52,697 nt of DNA. Origin: Actinopolymorpha alba DSM 45243 (GTDB taxonomy: Bacteria; Actinomycetota; Actinomycetes; Propionibacteriales; Actinopolymorphaceae). Below the pieces are notes generated by a model. That model worked only from the letters and a program-made list of their open reading frames with translations. It did no database searches and had not been told where the DNA came from. The translations under genes were made by a program, and so were the position numbers. The first letter of the stretch is position 1. Every line of letters begins with the position of its first letter. Location: NCBI RefSeq assembly GCF_000373925.1, contig NZ_KB892781.1, positions 1 to 52,697 of the forward strand. Direction: 5' to 3'. Below, one piece after another: positions 16,143 through 24,007 of this stretch.

Positions 16143-17080
16143 GTCGACTCCTTCCGGAAGAATCCCTGCGCCCACATCTGGAGCACGCTGAGGACGACGA
16201 TGATCAGCGTGATCGCATATCCGATGGCAGCGCCGTAACCGAGATCGAGATTGGTGAACGCCGTCTCGTAGAGGTACATCGTGAGGGTGAGGCCGGCGCG
16301 GTCAGGACCTCCGCCCTCACCGACCAGTGCCACCGGCTGGGCGAAGAGTTGGTACGAACCGATAATCGCGAAGGTCACCACGAAGACTGTCGTGGGCCGC
16401 AACAGCGGCAGAGTGATGTAGCGGAAGCGTTGCCAGGGGCCAGCTCCATCGACGATGGCGGCCTCGTGAATTCCGGGATCTTGGTTCTGTAACCCGACCA
16501 TGAAGTACAACGCGTTCAGGCCGGTGAACTGCCAGATACCCAGCAGGATGATGCTCGGCATGATGAAGGTGGGATCGGCCAGCCAGGCGATCTTCGGTAG
16601 GCCGAGGGGCGCGAGCAGCCAGTTGTTGAGCAGGCCGTACTCCTGGTCGAAAACCAGCCGGAACACGATCGCGACCACGATGCCGGAGATGGCGTTGGGA
16701 AGAAAGAACGACAGCCGGAAGAACTCCCGGAGCAGCAGCCCGCGCGTCCGCAGCAGGAGAGCGAGACTAAGGGCGAGCGGCAGGATGATCAGGATGCTCC
16801 CGAGCGCGTAGTAGCTCGTGTTGACCAGACCCTTGTAGAACGTCGGATCGCCCACCAGGGTCGTGTAGTTGTCCAGGCCGGAGAAGGTGGCCGACGTGTC
16901 GACGCCGCGTTCGGTATAGAAGCTGAGCTGGAGGGATCGGAGTGTCGGAAGGCCGAAGAAGACCCCGAAAAGAACGAAGAACGGCGCGATGAAGAAGTAC
17001 GGCGTCCACCGCGGGCGTACCCTGCTGCGGGGTCGACGCGCGGTGTGTGCCCCGGCTGGTGCGTCCGTGGTCGACGGCAT
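16139..17080 (-). CDS. Carbohydrate ABC transporter permease (MalF type)
   Basis: This 313-residue permease partners the MalG-type subunit. The hydrophobic segment YFFIAPFFVLFGVFFGLP opens the membrane domain, and the EAA loop is GIHEAAIVDGAGPWQRFRY. ATG 17080 is 4 bases after the stop of the binding-protein gene. An in-frame TTG at 17092, with AGAGG 8 bases upstream and overlapping the preceding stop, is an equally possible start. The open frame extends further into the binding-protein gene but that part is a shadow. The three genes form one minus-strand operon. Confidence 0.9.
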   Translation of the reverse strand: MPSTTDAPAGAHTARRPRSRVRPRWTPYFFIAPFFVLFGVFFGLPTLRSLQLSFYTERGVDTSATFSGLDNYTTLVGDPTFYKGLVNTSYYALGSILIILPLALSLALLLRTRGLLLREFFRLSFFLPNAISGIVVAIVFRLVFDQEYGLLNNWLLAPLGLPKIAWLADPTFIMPSIILLGIWQFTGLNALYFMVGLQNQDPGIHEAAIVDGAGPWQRFRYITLPLLRPTTVFVVTFAIIGSYQLFAQPVALVGEGGGPDRAGLTLTMYLYETAFTNLDLGYGAAIGYAITLIIVVLSVLQMWAQGFFRKEST

Positions 17081-17084
17081 GGTC

Positions 17085-18461
17085 CTAGCCAACGCGCCCA
17101 CCTCTTTCCATGCGTGCGCGCACCGCGCGCGCCACCTCGGTGAAGACCTCGCGGGCCGATCGCTTGTGCTGATAGACGTCGAGCATCCGCGGGCCAAGCT
17201 CCTGCGACGTGAGCTGCGGGCGGTACGGACTTTGGTACTGCGGTGGCACCTCCCGCCCGACGTCGGCGTACAACGCACCGATGTCCTGCCCGTCGAAGAA
17301 GGGAATCGGATCGTGCATGCGCGGATCCGACCAGGCGGGGATGAACGGCGGATACAGGTTGATCGCCTTGTAACGCTTCACGACCGCAGGCACGCGAAGC
17401 ATCGAGAACTCAAGGAATCGCCAGGCCGTGTCCTGTCGCTTGCTCGTCTTGAGGATCGTGAGGCCGGTGCCACCGAGGCAGCTGGCCCGCCGGCCGCCCG
17501 GCTCGAACGCCGGCAACGGGCAGGCTCCCCACTTCCCAGCCAGGTCGTCAGCCTGTGACTGGATCGCGCCGGCGTACCAGTCGGGCGAGACGAGGGAAAC
17601 GACCTTGCCGGCCCGGAATTCCGCCCAGGCCGCTGGATTCAGTCCCTCGGTGATCCAGCCGGGTGGGCGAGCCAGGGTGCCGCGTCGTTCCTGGTCGAGA
17701 AGCCATTCCATGGTGTCGATCGAGAGATCGCTGTCGAGCGCCACCTGGCCGTCGCCATCGAAATAGTCCCCGCTGCGTTGGCGGAGCATCACGTCATGGC
17801 CGGGAAGTGGTAGACCCCGCGTGCGTGGTGGGAAGGTCTCGCGGACGGCGGCGCCGAAATCGTTCCAGGTGTGCAGGGTGGCCGGATCGATGCCGGCACG
17901 CTCCCACGGCTCCCGTAGATAGAACAACGTGACCGGCGTCAACGCGTGCTCGATGCCGTAGACACCATCCTTCCAGCTGTAGAGCGCCTGCCGGGCCGTG
18001 ACCAACTGTTTGTCGTACCCCTTCTGGCGCAGTGCCGGGCCGAGGTCGACGAAGGGAACCGACCTACCGATCAGGAAACTGCCGAACGCACCCTGCTCGA
18101 TGTCGCACAGGTCAGGTGTGTTGAGGCCGCCTGCCTTGAGGTTGATGAGCAGCTGTTGGAAGAGTGAGGAACCAGGAATCAGACTCACCGCGACCCGGAT
18201 GCCGGTTTCCTGCTCGAATTCCTTGGCCATCTCCTTGAACCACCCGGCGTGGGTGTCGGCGAAGGTCCACAGGTCGAGGTCGCCTTTAGACGTGGGCGTG
18301 CTGGGTGGCGTACACCCGGCTGACGTGACCCCCACCGCACCGGCCACAGCGGATCCACCCAGAAGCCGCAGCGCATGCCGACGGGTCATTCCGTGAGAGC
18401 CGCGTGGTGCCGCGGATCGCGAGGATCTCGGCTCGGCGGGCCACGATCCAGTTACATCCAT
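17085..18461 (-). CDS. Sugar-binding lipoprotein of the ABC importer
   Basis: This 458-residue extracellular substrate-binding protein belongs to the sugar-binding family 1 group. It delivers a carbohydrate to the MalF/MalG permeases encoded directly downstream. The N-terminus has a twin-arginine signal (TRRHALRLLGG) and a lipobox (TSAGC), so it is probably exported folded and lipid-anchored. The mature part begins DLDLWTFADTHAGWFKEMA, typical of oligosaccharide-binding proteins. ATG 18461 is supported by GGGAGG 5 bases upstream; a later ATG (MTRRHAL) would give a more standard signal length. The substrate cannot be read from sequence. Neighbouring mannosidase, rhamnosidase-like and AraC genes suggest a plant oligosaccharide. 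Confidence 0.9.
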   Translation of the reverse strand: MDVTGSWPAEPRSSRSAAPRGSHGMTRRHALRLLGGSAVAGAVGVTSAGCTPPSTPTSKGDLDLWTFADTHAGWFKEMAKEFEQETGIRVAVSLIPGSSLFQQLLINLKAGGLNTPDLCDIEQGAFGSFLIGRSVPFVDLGPALRQKGYDKQLVTARQALYSWKDGVYGIEHALTPVTLFYLREPWERAGIDPATLHTWNDFGAAVRETFPPRTRGLPLPGHDVMLRQRSGDYFDGDGQVALDSDLSIDTMEWLLDQERRGTLARPPGWITEGLNPAAWAEFRAGKVVSLVSPDWYAGAIQSQADDLAGKWGACPLPAFEPGGRRASCLGGTGLTILKTSKRQDTAWRFLEFSMLRVPAVVKRYKAINLYPPFIPAWSDPRMHDPIPFFDGQDIGALYADVGREVPPQYQSPYRPQLTSQELGPRMLDVYQHKRSAREVFTEVARAVRARMERGGRVG

Positions 18462-18646
18462 TCGAACCTCCCGCGCGGGGTAGTTCCCATGGCCAGGTGT
18501 GGTGAGGGTGCGTACGTCGGTCCCCCGGCACTGGTGTTCTGCGTTGTGGGGCGAGCGTTTTCCGAGACAGTGGTCAGCTACTATGCGCGGGCGCTTTGAG
18601 TCAGGCCATGCATAGGAGGGGCAAAAACCTGCCTGATCCTGACTTC

Positions 18647-18672
18647 TCGGCGTACCTACTCGGCGTACCTAC
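18647..18672. repeat. Tandem 13-bp duplication at the end of the AraC gene
   Basis: TCGGCGTACCTAC occurs twice back to back. The second copy contains the stop codon of the AraC-family gene on the minus strand. It is probably a slippage product. Confidence 0.7.
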
Positions 18673-19553
18673 TCGACGCGGCCGAGGTGATGGGCGAGGA
18701 CGAGCAGGCCGGAGCGGCTGAGCGGCTGGTGCGGATCCTCGGCGTTGTGGGACGTCCGGTAGGTGCGGGGAGGAACGCCGTAGACCACACGGAAGCGGCG
18801 GGAGAAGTGGAAGGGGTTCGCGAATCCGCAGGCGGCCGCGACCGCCCCGACAGTGAGGTTGCTGCGCTGGAGAAGGGTCGCCGCGCGGACGAGGCGGATG
18901 AGTTCGATCGCGGCGACGGGCCCGATGGCGTACTCCTTGCGGAACATCCGGCTCAGGTGACCTGGTGAGACGCCGGCAGCGGCGGCAAGCTCGGCCAGGG
19001 TGAGCGGGCGAATGCCGCCGTCGCGCCAGGCGCGCCGGATCTGGGCGGCCAGGCGGGTGAGATGTGATGGGAGTGCTTCGGCGGCGTCCGTGGTCGGCAT
19101 CGGGCCGCGGACGAAGAGGTCGAGGAGCCAGGCCACGACGTCCGCCGTCCGGTCGAGCATGGCAGGGGATCGGCTACTGCCGAGCCAGAGGGCGTATCCG
19201 CAGAGCGCGGCCAGCGGAGCGACCGAGGTGGCAGAGTCGCTGGGGCCGATCGGCCGCGTGAGTGGCCAGCTGTCCGGCGCCCCGAGATCGCCCGCGTCAG
19301 CCAGGTGGAAGTGGACGTACGCGTGGCTGGATCCCCGCTCGGAGTCCCACACGAAGTGGTCGCGCATGCCGGGCCTGGCGAGGAGCAGCGTCCCTGGCCT
19401 CAGGCGGAACCTGGTGTCGCCGCAGTCCCACCAGGCGCTTCCGTGCAGCAGCCACACGAACTCGAAGTCGACGAGCGTGCGTGGGCCGTACGTCGCCCCC
19501 GGTGGGTAGTGCGCCACCTCCGCGCCGACGGGCACCCGCAACCGGCAGGTCAT
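18669..19553 (-). CDS. AraC-family transcriptional regulator
   Basis: This 294-residue regulator has an N-terminal cupin-like ligand domain (VPVGAEVAHYPPG, then LLLARPGMRDHFVW) and a C-terminal double helix-turn-helix. The DNA-binding part reads TLAELAAAAGVSPGHLSRMF and AAACGFANPFHFSRRF. Such proteins usually sense a sugar and activate adjacent catabolic genes. It lies about 200 bases upstream of the ABC importer on the same strand, which makes that operon its likely target. I chose the ATG at 19553, which fits the family's usual start; the ribosome site is weak, and the frame is open for another 68 codons into the neighbouring gene. Confidence 0.85.
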   Translation of the reverse strand: MTCRLRVPVGAEVAHYPPGATYGPRTLVDFEFVWLLHGSAWWDCGDTRFRLRPGTLLLARPGMRDHFVWDSERGSSHAYVHFHLADAGDLGAPDSWPLTRPIGPSDSATSVAPLAALCGYALWLGSSRSPAMLDRTADVVAWLLDLFVRGPMPTTDAAEALPSHLTRLAAQIRRAWRDGGIRPLTLAELAAAAGVSPGHLSRMFRKEYAIGPVAAIELIRLVRAATLLQRSNLTVGAVAAACGFANPFHFSRRFRVVYGVPPRTYRTSHNAEDPHQPLSRSGLLVLAHHLGRVE

Positions 19554-19599
19554 GAATCGACAGGCTCTCGTTTCATCAACATCCTCGTCGCCGTGGGGT

Positions 19600-20586
19600 C
19601 TACGCTCCGCGAGACGACCCGAGTCCGGTCCTGTGCGCTGCCCGAAATCTCGACGGCGGGATGCCGAATCCCGCGACGAACGCCTGGCGTAGCGACTCGG
19701 CAGAGGTGAAACCGCACTGCCGAGCGATGGTGCTGAGTGGCTCGCGCGTGTCGGCAAGGAGTCGGGAGGCGGCTTCGAGGCGGGCGTGGCGCACCAGCCG
19801 TCCGGGTGTCTGGCCGACGTGTTCGGCGAACAGCCGGCTGAGGTGCCGTTCGCTGACGCCTACCAACGCAGCAAGGTTCGCGGCGCTGAGGTCTGCGTCG
19901 AGATGGCTGACCACGTGGTCGACCACCCGGCGGACCAGGACCTGCTCGGGGGCACGCGGGATGCTGGTGAACAAACTCATCTGCGCCTGGTTGCCCGGAC
20001 GCTGAAGGTAGGTGACCATGCCCATGGCCACCCAGCGGGCGAGTTCGGCCCCGTGGTCCTCTTCAATGAATGCCAGGGTGAGGTCGAGCGCCGCCGTGAC
20101 GCCACCCGACGTGGCGACCTCTCTGTCGCGGATGTAGATCGGCGCGGCGTCGACGTTCACCTTGGGGAAGCGCTCGGCCAGCCGACGGGCATAGTCCCAG
20201 TGCGTGGTGGCCCGGCGGCCGTCGAGCAGGCCCGCGGCGGCCAGGACGGTGGCGCCGGTGCACACCGACGCGACCCGCCGCGCCGACTCGGCCAGGCGCC
20301 GGACCTGACCGACCAGCCGGGGGTTGTCGGCGGCGGCTTCGTGGCCTCGCCCACCCGAGACGACCAGCGTGTCGATCCTGCCGTGGATCCCGTCGAGCCG
20401 GCTCTCGCTGCGCAGCTCGAGACCAGAGTCGCAGCGCATCGACCGGCCCGCTGAGGTGGCGAGCACCACGTGGTACGCCTGAGCGGCGCCCAACTGGTTC
20501 GCGTAGTAGAAGCCGCTGGTCACGCACGCGACGTCGATGAGCTCGACCCCGTCGTACCCCACCACCACGACACGTCGGCTGTTCAC
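19600..20586 (-). CDS. GlxA-like regulator (DJ-1/PfpI domain plus AraC HTH)
   Basis: This 328-residue protein joins a DJ-1/PfpI-like domain (residues 1-190) to an AraC-type DNA-binding domain (about 225-320). The nucleophile-elbow Cys is at residue 109 (VASVCTGATVLAAAG). In regulators of this type the DJ-1 fold serves as a ligand sensor and not a protease. The helix-turn-helix part reads LAALVGVSERHLSRLF and ARQCGFTSAESLRQAF. The start is GTG 20586 with a weak ribosome site. It is upstream of, and on the same strand as, the other AraC regulator with a 46-base gap, so the two may be co-transcribed. Its target is unknown. Confidence 0.88.
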   Translation of the reverse strand: MNSRRVVVVGYDGVELIDVACVTSGFYYANQLGAAQAYHVVLATSAGRSMRCDSGLELRSESRLDGIHGRIDTLVVSGGRGHEAAADNPRLVGQVRRLAESARRVASVCTGATVLAAAGLLDGRRATTHWDYARRLAERFPKVNVDAAPIYIRDREVATSGGVTAALDLTLAFIEEDHGAELARWVAMGMVTYLQRPGNQAQMSLFTSIPRAPEQVLVRRVVDHVVSHLDADLSAANLAALVGVSERHLSRLFAEHVGQTPGRLVRHARLEAASRLLADTREPLSTIARQCGFTSAESLRQAFVAGFGIPPSRFRAAHRTGLGSSRGA

Positions 20587-20741
20587 GTCACCACTGTAGG
20601 CGAGTATGCCGGTGTCCGGCAGACAAGAATCCCAGAAAACCGGACGCGGCGCGGTCCGAAGGTCTGGTCGGGATCGCCGGCGCGGCGAGCATGTCCGAAT
20701 ATCATCGCCTGGTTTCCTTCCTTGTTGATCGGAGAAGGTTC

Positions 20742-21218
20742 ATGACAAGCCCTTCTGACCCAACCGCCGACATCCCTGCCTCGGCCATTGAAGGGGTTGG
20801 AGAGCGGCCGAGGTCGAATCAGCGCAGGGCAGTGTTCCGGTTCGCTCTGCACTACCTGGAGATGGTGGTGGCGATGGTGGTCGGGATGGTTGCTCTCGGC
20901 CCACTCGAACGCCTGCTTGCCCAGGCCCTCGGCCGTCCGGACGCTTTGGACGGCACGACGGTGAGCGCGCTGCTGATGGCCGCGAACATGACGGTGACGA
21001 TGTCTCTCTGGATGCGAATCCGTGGTCACCGCTGGCGCCTGATCGCGGAGATGTCGGCCGGCATGGACGTACCATTCCTACTCCTGCTGGTGCCGTTGTG
21101 GATCGGCGCGATCAGCGAAATGACGCACATGATGGCCGGGCATGTCCTGATGTTCGTGGGCATGGCCGCGGCGATGTTGTTCCGCCGCCACGAGTACACA
21201 CACCACCACCGCCACTGA
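20742..21218 (+). CDS. Four-helix membrane protein, Met- and His-rich
   Basis: This 158-residue protein is predicted to span the membrane four times. The segments are near LEMVVAMVVGMVALGPL, ALLMAANMTVTMSLWM, VPFLLLLVPLWIGAI and GHVLMFVGMAAAMLF. Methionines are frequent on the helices (about 20 in all), and the C-terminus is RRHEYTHHHRH. I know no function. Met/His enrichment could mean metal handling, but that is inference. ATG 20742 follows GGAGAAGG closely; the frame is open 17 codons further upstream. It is divergent from the GlxA-like gene, so its promoter shares that 155-base gap. Confidence 0.75.
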   Translation: MTSPSDPTADIPASAIEGVGERPRSNQRRAVFRFALHYLEMVVAMVVGMVALGPLERLLAQALGRPDALDGTTVSALLMAANMTVTMSLWMRIRGHRWRLIAEMSAGMDVPFLLLLVPLWIGAISEMTHMMAGHVLMFVGMAAAMLFRRHEYTHHHRH

Positions 21219-21224
21219 TCAGCA

Positions 21225-21449
21225 GTGGGCGCCATCAGGTGGGGCGCGACCGCCTATCGCGCCGTCAACCCGATCAACGCCGAGGTTGGGATGCTGCTGA
21301 GCGACGAGTTTCGGGTGTACGCCTACGCGCTGATCGCTGATGCCGGCGCGCCCGCTGTGGTGTTCGGCTGGTCGTTGCGGTCCTGGCCCTCGACGCCGCG
21401 GCGGCTCGATCCAACGAGAAAGCGATTGAAGATGGGGAAATCGCCGTGA
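21225..21449 (+). pseudogene. Unrecognised short ORF, possible gene remnant
   Basis: This frame encodes 74 residues beginning MGAIRWGATAYRAVNPINAE. A central part (GMLLSDEFRVYAYALIADAG) resembles the start of small winged-helix regulators, but the rest does not look like protein and no ribosome site precedes it. It runs into the relic of a dihydrofolate-reductase-like gene in another frame. I read the stretch as decayed coding sequence; a real small gene is less likely. Confidence 0.25.
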
Positions 21450-21564
21450 CCGCGTTCATCTCGCTCGACGGCGTGGTGCAAGCTCCCGGCGGCTGAAGCT
21501 GATTGAGACGAAGACGGTCGGCGAGGGCATCCCGATCACGATCTTCCAGCGCGCCGATCGGTGA
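21446..21564 (+). pseudogene. Collapsed dihydrofolate reductase/RibD-like gene
   Basis: The first part reads VTAFISLDGVVQAPGG and matches the N-terminus of actinobacterial dihydrofolate-reductase-family proteins. It meets a stop at 21494-21496. In an overlapping frame starting at 21490, RLKLIETKTVGEGIPITIF and a stop at 21564 match the C-terminus of the same family. The 120 or more residues that should lie between are missing. A single internal deletion joining the two ends with a frame change explains this. No functional product is expected. Confidence 0.6.
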
Positions 21565-21856
21565 GTGGTTGAGTAAAACTGGTGGTGTCTCGTGCCACGA
21601 GACATCACTATGAGCCCCTAACCCGCGGACATCTTTAGCCAGAGACCAAGCTGCAATGGCTCCCCAACTTCGGTGAACCCTTTCTCGATCTCATCGATCA
21701 CCCGCGCAACTGCGCGTGATACCACGTCCGCAACGGCGTAATGTCCGCCGACAGCCGGGAGGAGCGCGCACCCATGACCGTTGACGCGCCATGATGATCG
21801 CAAGGTGCCCTTGGGGCGGTTGGATGACGGGCGCACGCCGAGGAGGGTGACGGTCG
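21565..21856. other. Intergenic stretch before the M81 gene
   Basis: No gene is convincing here. It contains an inverted repeat at 21580-21610. It ends with a GAGGAGGG ribosome site for the M81 gene. Base composition is lower in GC than the flanking genes. Confidence 0.5.
21580..21610. terminator. Hairpin after the reductase relic
   Basis: TGGTGGTGTCTCG pairs with CGAGACATCACTA across TGCCA, with 11 of 13 positions matching. It follows the relic's final stop by 15 bases, so it may be the old gene's terminator. No T-tract follows. Confidence 0.4.
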
Positions 21857-23362
21857 ATGGGCACAGTGGCGGTCGTGGCGATGTTCCACGAGACCAATAC
21901 GTTCAGCCGCGCCGTCACCGATCGCGCGGCCTTCGAGGCCGAGGGGTGGTATCACCGCGACGACCTGCTCCACCGGTACGCCGGCAGTCGGACCGTCGTG
22001 GGTGGGTTCCTTGAGGGACTACGGGAACGCGGACACCAGGCCCGCGGGGCGTTCGGTGCGTACGCCGTCCCGGCCGGCACGGTGAGCACTGAGGCGTTCG
22101 AGGCAATCCGTACCGCGCTTGTCGACGGTCTGCGGGCCTGCGAGCCATTCGACGGGATCCTGGTTGAGTTACACGGCGCCCTTGTCACCGAAAGCGCGGG
22201 AGACCCCGAAAGCCTTGTCTGTGAAGAGATCCGGCAGCTTGCCGGCCACCGGCCCGTGGTCGCGGTCACTGACTTCCACGCGAATATGACCGCACGACGG
22301 CTCAGATCCCTCGATCTCCTCACCGGCTATCGCACCAATCCCCACATCGACACGTGGGAGACCGGGCGGGCCGCCGCGCGCCACCTCGCGGACCGGCTTG
22401 ACGGCGCGCCGCGTCCGTGTGTGGCGTTCGGCAGCGTGCCCGTGCTCGCACCCGCCATCGCCCAGGCGACGTCGGCCTGGCCGTTGGTCACCTGGCTGCT
22501 GCGCGCCCGCGAACTCGAGCGCCGCCACGACCTGCTCGACGTCACGCTCCACGGTGGGTACGCGTATGCCGACGTGCCGCACGCCGGCATGGCCGTCACG
22601 GTGACTACCCGGGGCGCGCGTTCGCTCGCGACCGACACGGCCGCGGAACTCTGCCAGCTGGCCTGGGACCTGCGGGAGGACCTGCGTACGCACCTACCGA
22701 CTCCGGCCGAGGCGGTCGCCAGCGCGGTGGCCGGCACTGACGAGAGCACGGACAAGGGCCGGGGACTGGTGGCGTTCGCCGACACCGGCGACAACATCAA
22801 CGGCGGCAGCGCAGGGGACGAGGTCGAGCTCCTCGCGGCAGCCAGGGAAAGCCCGTTGCGGTGCCTCACCACCTGGACGCATCCGGAGTTGTTACGCCGG
22901 GCGCTCGACTCGACGGACGGCGCGGCCATCGTGCTGCCGCCAGTCCTTGCTGAGGCGACCGGGGAGGAGACCGCACTGCTCCACGCCCGGGTGGACGGAA
23001 CGTTCGTCAACCGTGGGCCGATGGCGACCGGGAGGCGGGTCGACATGGGCAGGTCCGTGGTCCTGCGCCTGCCACGGCTCGACATTCTCCTGCAGGGCAG
23101 GGCCACACAGCCCAACGATCCGGAGATGTTCCGCAGCGCCGGACTCACACCGGAGACGTACGACGCCGTCCTGCTCAAGGGGGCATCGGCACTCCGAGCC
23201 GGCTGGAGTCCGCTCACCCGCAGGTTCATCCCCGTCGCGACGGCCGGTGTCACCGACTCCGACCTCATCCGTCTGCCGTACGAACGCCTTCAGGGTCAGG
23301 TGTGGCCGCTCACGTCGTCACCGGTACGCACCGTCGACGTCTCGTTGGTAACCGCTGAATGA
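21857..23362 (+). CDS. M81-family (MlrC-like) metallopeptidase
   Basis: This 501-residue protein belongs to the M81/MlrC family, named for the microcystin-degrading peptidase MlrC. The start FHETNTFS, the metal-site motif VTDFHANMT and YRTNPHIDTWETG are all characteristic. The C-terminal MlrC domain carries the SSVRT-like end (TSSPVRTVDVSL). Most members are of unknown substrate, probably small peptides or amides, and are cytoplasmic. ATG 21857 follows GAGGAGGG by about 9 bases. The gene stands alone, with no transporter or regulator in the same direction, so the context gives no clue to the substrate. Confidence 0.9.
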   Translation: MGTVAVVAMFHETNTFSRAVTDRAAFEAEGWYHRDDLLHRYAGSRTVVGGFLEGLRERGHQARGAFGAYAVPAGTVSTEAFEAIRTALVDGLRACEPFDGILVELHGALVTESAGDPESLVCEEIRQLAGHRPVVAVTDFHANMTARRLRSLDLLTGYRTNPHIDTWETGRAAARHLADRLDGAPRPCVAFGSVPVLAPAIAQATSAWPLVTWLLRARELERRHDLLDVTLHGGYAYADVPHAGMAVTVTTRGARSLATDTAAELCQLAWDLREDLRTHLPTPAEAVASAVAGTDESTDKGRGLVAFADTGDNINGGSAGDEVELLAAARESPLRCLTTWTHPELLRRALDSTDGAAIVLPPVLAEATGEETALLHARVDGTFVNRGPMATGRRVDMGRSVVLRLPRLDILLQGRATQPNDPEMFRSAGLTPETYDAVLLKGASALRAGWSPLTRRFIPVATAGVTDSDLIRLPYERLQGQVWPLTSSPVRTVDVSLVTAE

Positions 23363-23427
23363 TCCTGACGCACCGCGGTGGTACGCCATGACGACGGTGC
23401 CTCGTCGCGTAGCGGTCGTTTGGGGCT

Positions 23428-23808
23428 TTACGTGACGGGTCCGCCAAGTGGGTCTATCATCCATGCGATCCAGACTGAGCCCACGGCGAGGCCGATGATG
23501 ATGGGTAGGAGCCACCACTGCAGGTGAAGTCGGCAGCGAGGCAGCAGCATCAACGTCTCTGGCCCAGCAGGGGCCCCGCGTCGCGCCGCGGCAATCAGTC
23601 GTTGGGCGCGGACCAGCGTCCGGTCGCCGAGCAGGTCGGCAATCATAGAGCCGGAGAAAGCGAAGACTCGTATTTCGCGTCTGTCCCACAGCACGATGGT
23701 CAGGCTGTTATAGGTTTCAACGGTCTCGACCGCGCGCCATGGTATTTCGTGGGAGAGCAACGGGTTGATGGCGGAGTGGCGGAGCCAGTCACGCGAGGAG
23801 GAGCTCAT
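23428..23808 (-). CDS. Small PH-like membrane protein, possibly truncated at the N-terminus
   Basis: This protein of about 126 residues resembles actinobacterial PH-domain (bPH) membrane proteins. The strand pattern HEIPWRAVETVETYNSLTIVLWD followed in outline by REIRVFAF and GSMIADLLGDRTLVRAQRLI fits that fold. One membrane helix follows (WWLLPIIIGLAVGSVWIAWM). Relatives usually have one or two membrane helices and the first PH strands before this point; here the sequence upstream is unlike them, so the N-terminus may be lost. The start used (position 23808) is uncertain, as the frame is open to 23877. Function unknown. Confidence 0.55.
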   Translation of the reverse strand: MSSSSRDWLRHSAINPLLSHEIPWRAVETVETYNSLTIVLWDRREIRVFAFSGSMIADLLGDRTLVRAQRLIAAARRGAPAGPETLMLLPRCRLHLQWWLLPIIIGLAVGSVWIAWMIDPLGGPVT

Positions 23809-23962
23809 TGACTCCCTACGCACCGAGATCGGAAGGCGCAACGAGTACCAACCACTCGCCCACTCACGGAGACGCATCGACCCAGGCCTTCCATGGATCG
23901 GAATCGTGGCCGCGGTCTGGGTGGCGACCAGCTACATCACTTCGATTCTCGTGCAGCGATAG
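23765..23962 (+). CDS. Possible small single-helix membrane protein
   Basis: This frame encodes 65 residues: a charged stretch (EEELIDSLRTEIGRRNEY) and then one membrane helix (GLPWIGIVAAVWVATSYI) with a short tail. That layout is protein-like. It overlaps the 5' part of the PH-like gene on the other strand, which cannot easily be coding too if that gene starts at 23808 or later. The start could be either ATG at 23765 or 23768. Function unknown; confidence is low. Confidence 0.3.
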   Translation: MMAEWRSQSREEELIDSLRTEIGRRNEYQPLAHSRRRIDPGLPWIGIVAAVWVATSYITSILVQR

Positions 23963-24007
23963 ACGCCGGGAGGCTGAGGACCCGAGCTGAGCGTCGACGT
24001 CGTTTCC

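Noticed and set aside
18440-18480. A tRNA T-loop-like TTCGAA stretch
   Set aside because: It is the ribosome site and start region of the binding-protein gene; no cloverleaf can be drawn around it.
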